A DNA stretch of 64,000 nucleotides from Candidatus Hydrogenedentota bacterium (lineage in GTDB: Bacteria; Hydrogenedentota; Hydrogenedentia; Hydrogenedentales; JAEUWI01): assembly GCA_016791475.1 (NCBI GenBank), contig JAEUWI010000004.1, forward strand, positions 62,001 through 126,000, given 5' to 3'. Below are positions 63,915-64,000 of this stretch, piece by piece. How positions within the stretch are numbered: position 1 is the first letter of the stretch; the number at the start of each line of letters is the position of its first letter. The position numbers and the translations under genes are program-made. The notes below the pieces were generated by a model. It had not been told where the DNA came from, ran no database searches, and was given only the letters and a program-made list of their open reading frames with translations.

Positions 63915-63998
63915 TCACTCAAAGGCCAGTTTTCCCGCCCACTTAGGATCGCGCCACGCCTCAGGCCTCGGCGGAAACCAGCGCAGCCGATCCGCCTC
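63915..63998 (-). CDS. C-terminal end of a reverse-strand gene (partial)
   Basis: The reverse strand reads open from the window edge to TGA at 63917-63915 and gives 27 residues, of which RWFPPRPEAWRDPKWAGK looks like real protein. Too short to name. Confidence 0.4.
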   Translation of the reverse strand, partial: EADRLRWFPPRPEAWRDPKWAGKLAFE

Positions 63999-64000
63999 CT

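Noticed and set aside
63553-63918. Reverse frame of 121 codons
   Set aside because: It covers the REPIN-like element and lacks protein-like composition.
1-64000. tRNA, rRNA and CRISPR arrays
   Set aside because: I looked in the gaps for cloverleaf patterns, rRNA cores and regularly spaced repeats and found none; the 12-bp tandem array is inside a gene.

Overview
The window is GC-rich bacterial DNA with long genes and short gaps. It comes from a Gram-negative-type bacterium with links to the PVC superphylum and its relatives. The markers are membrane-bound dehydrogenase/cytochrome c proteins of the planctomycete-verrucomicrobial type (28383-33443, 50718-54173), a DUF1559-type pseudopilin, tandem DUF1080 domains, two formylglycine sulfatases, a Tat-exported Gfo/Idh/MocA oxidoreductase and a radA-disA pair. 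The mixture fits Hydrogenedentota, Planctomycetota or Lentisphaerota. I favour Hydrogenedentota, but the sequence alone does not prove it. I saw no rRNA, tRNA, CRISPR array or intact transposase.

Layout. 1-9 kb: disA (cut by the window edge), radA, an exported phosphodiester glycosidase-like protein, lysA, a ceramidase-like protein, two DinB paralogues and two members of an unnamed membrane family. 8.8-15 kb: an operon of an SSS symporter with two small membrane proteins and a soluble partner, then a pirin and Kup. 15-20.7 kb: nrdR, rsmD and the arginine genes argD-argF-argG with an FmdB-type zinc ribbon. 21-28 kb: a multi-pass membrane protein, an SBBP-repeat surface protein with an LPVTG-like tail, mpl, a frameshifted AAA ATPase, a glutaredoxin-like protein and a double DUF1080 protein. 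28-38.7 kb: a 1686-residue multidomain deacetylase/dehydrogenase/cytochrome protein, an MscK-type channel, an SMR transporter and phosphofructokinase. 38.8-42 kb: PhoD-like phosphatase and sulfatase. 42.7-45.5 kb: three tandem members of the unnamed membrane family. 45.5-50.6 kb: zinc ribbon protein, diheme cytochrome with beta-helix partner, pseudopilin and a GntR/LacI-type regulator. 50.7-55.8 kb: a second dehydrogenase-cytochrome protein divergent from an ECF sigma/anti-sigma/periplasmic sensor trio that resembles CnrYXH in layout. 55.8-64 kb: AlbA_2-type regulator, ankyrin protein, Gfo/Idh/MocA oxidoreductase with a HEAT-repeat protein, a second sulfatase and the end of one more gene.

Functionally the window mixes housekeeping (arginine, lysine/peptidoglycan recycling, dNTP regulation, glycolysis, K+ and osmotic control, c-di-AMP) with exported machinery for breaking down sulfated or complex polymers. 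The most unusual content is (i) a five-member paralogous membrane protein family of unknown function at two loci, (ii) many intergenic inverted-repeat elements of at least seven types, some nested and some with compensatory stem changes, (iii) the CnrYXH-like ECF locus and (iv) the very large fusion protein at 28.4-33.4 kb.
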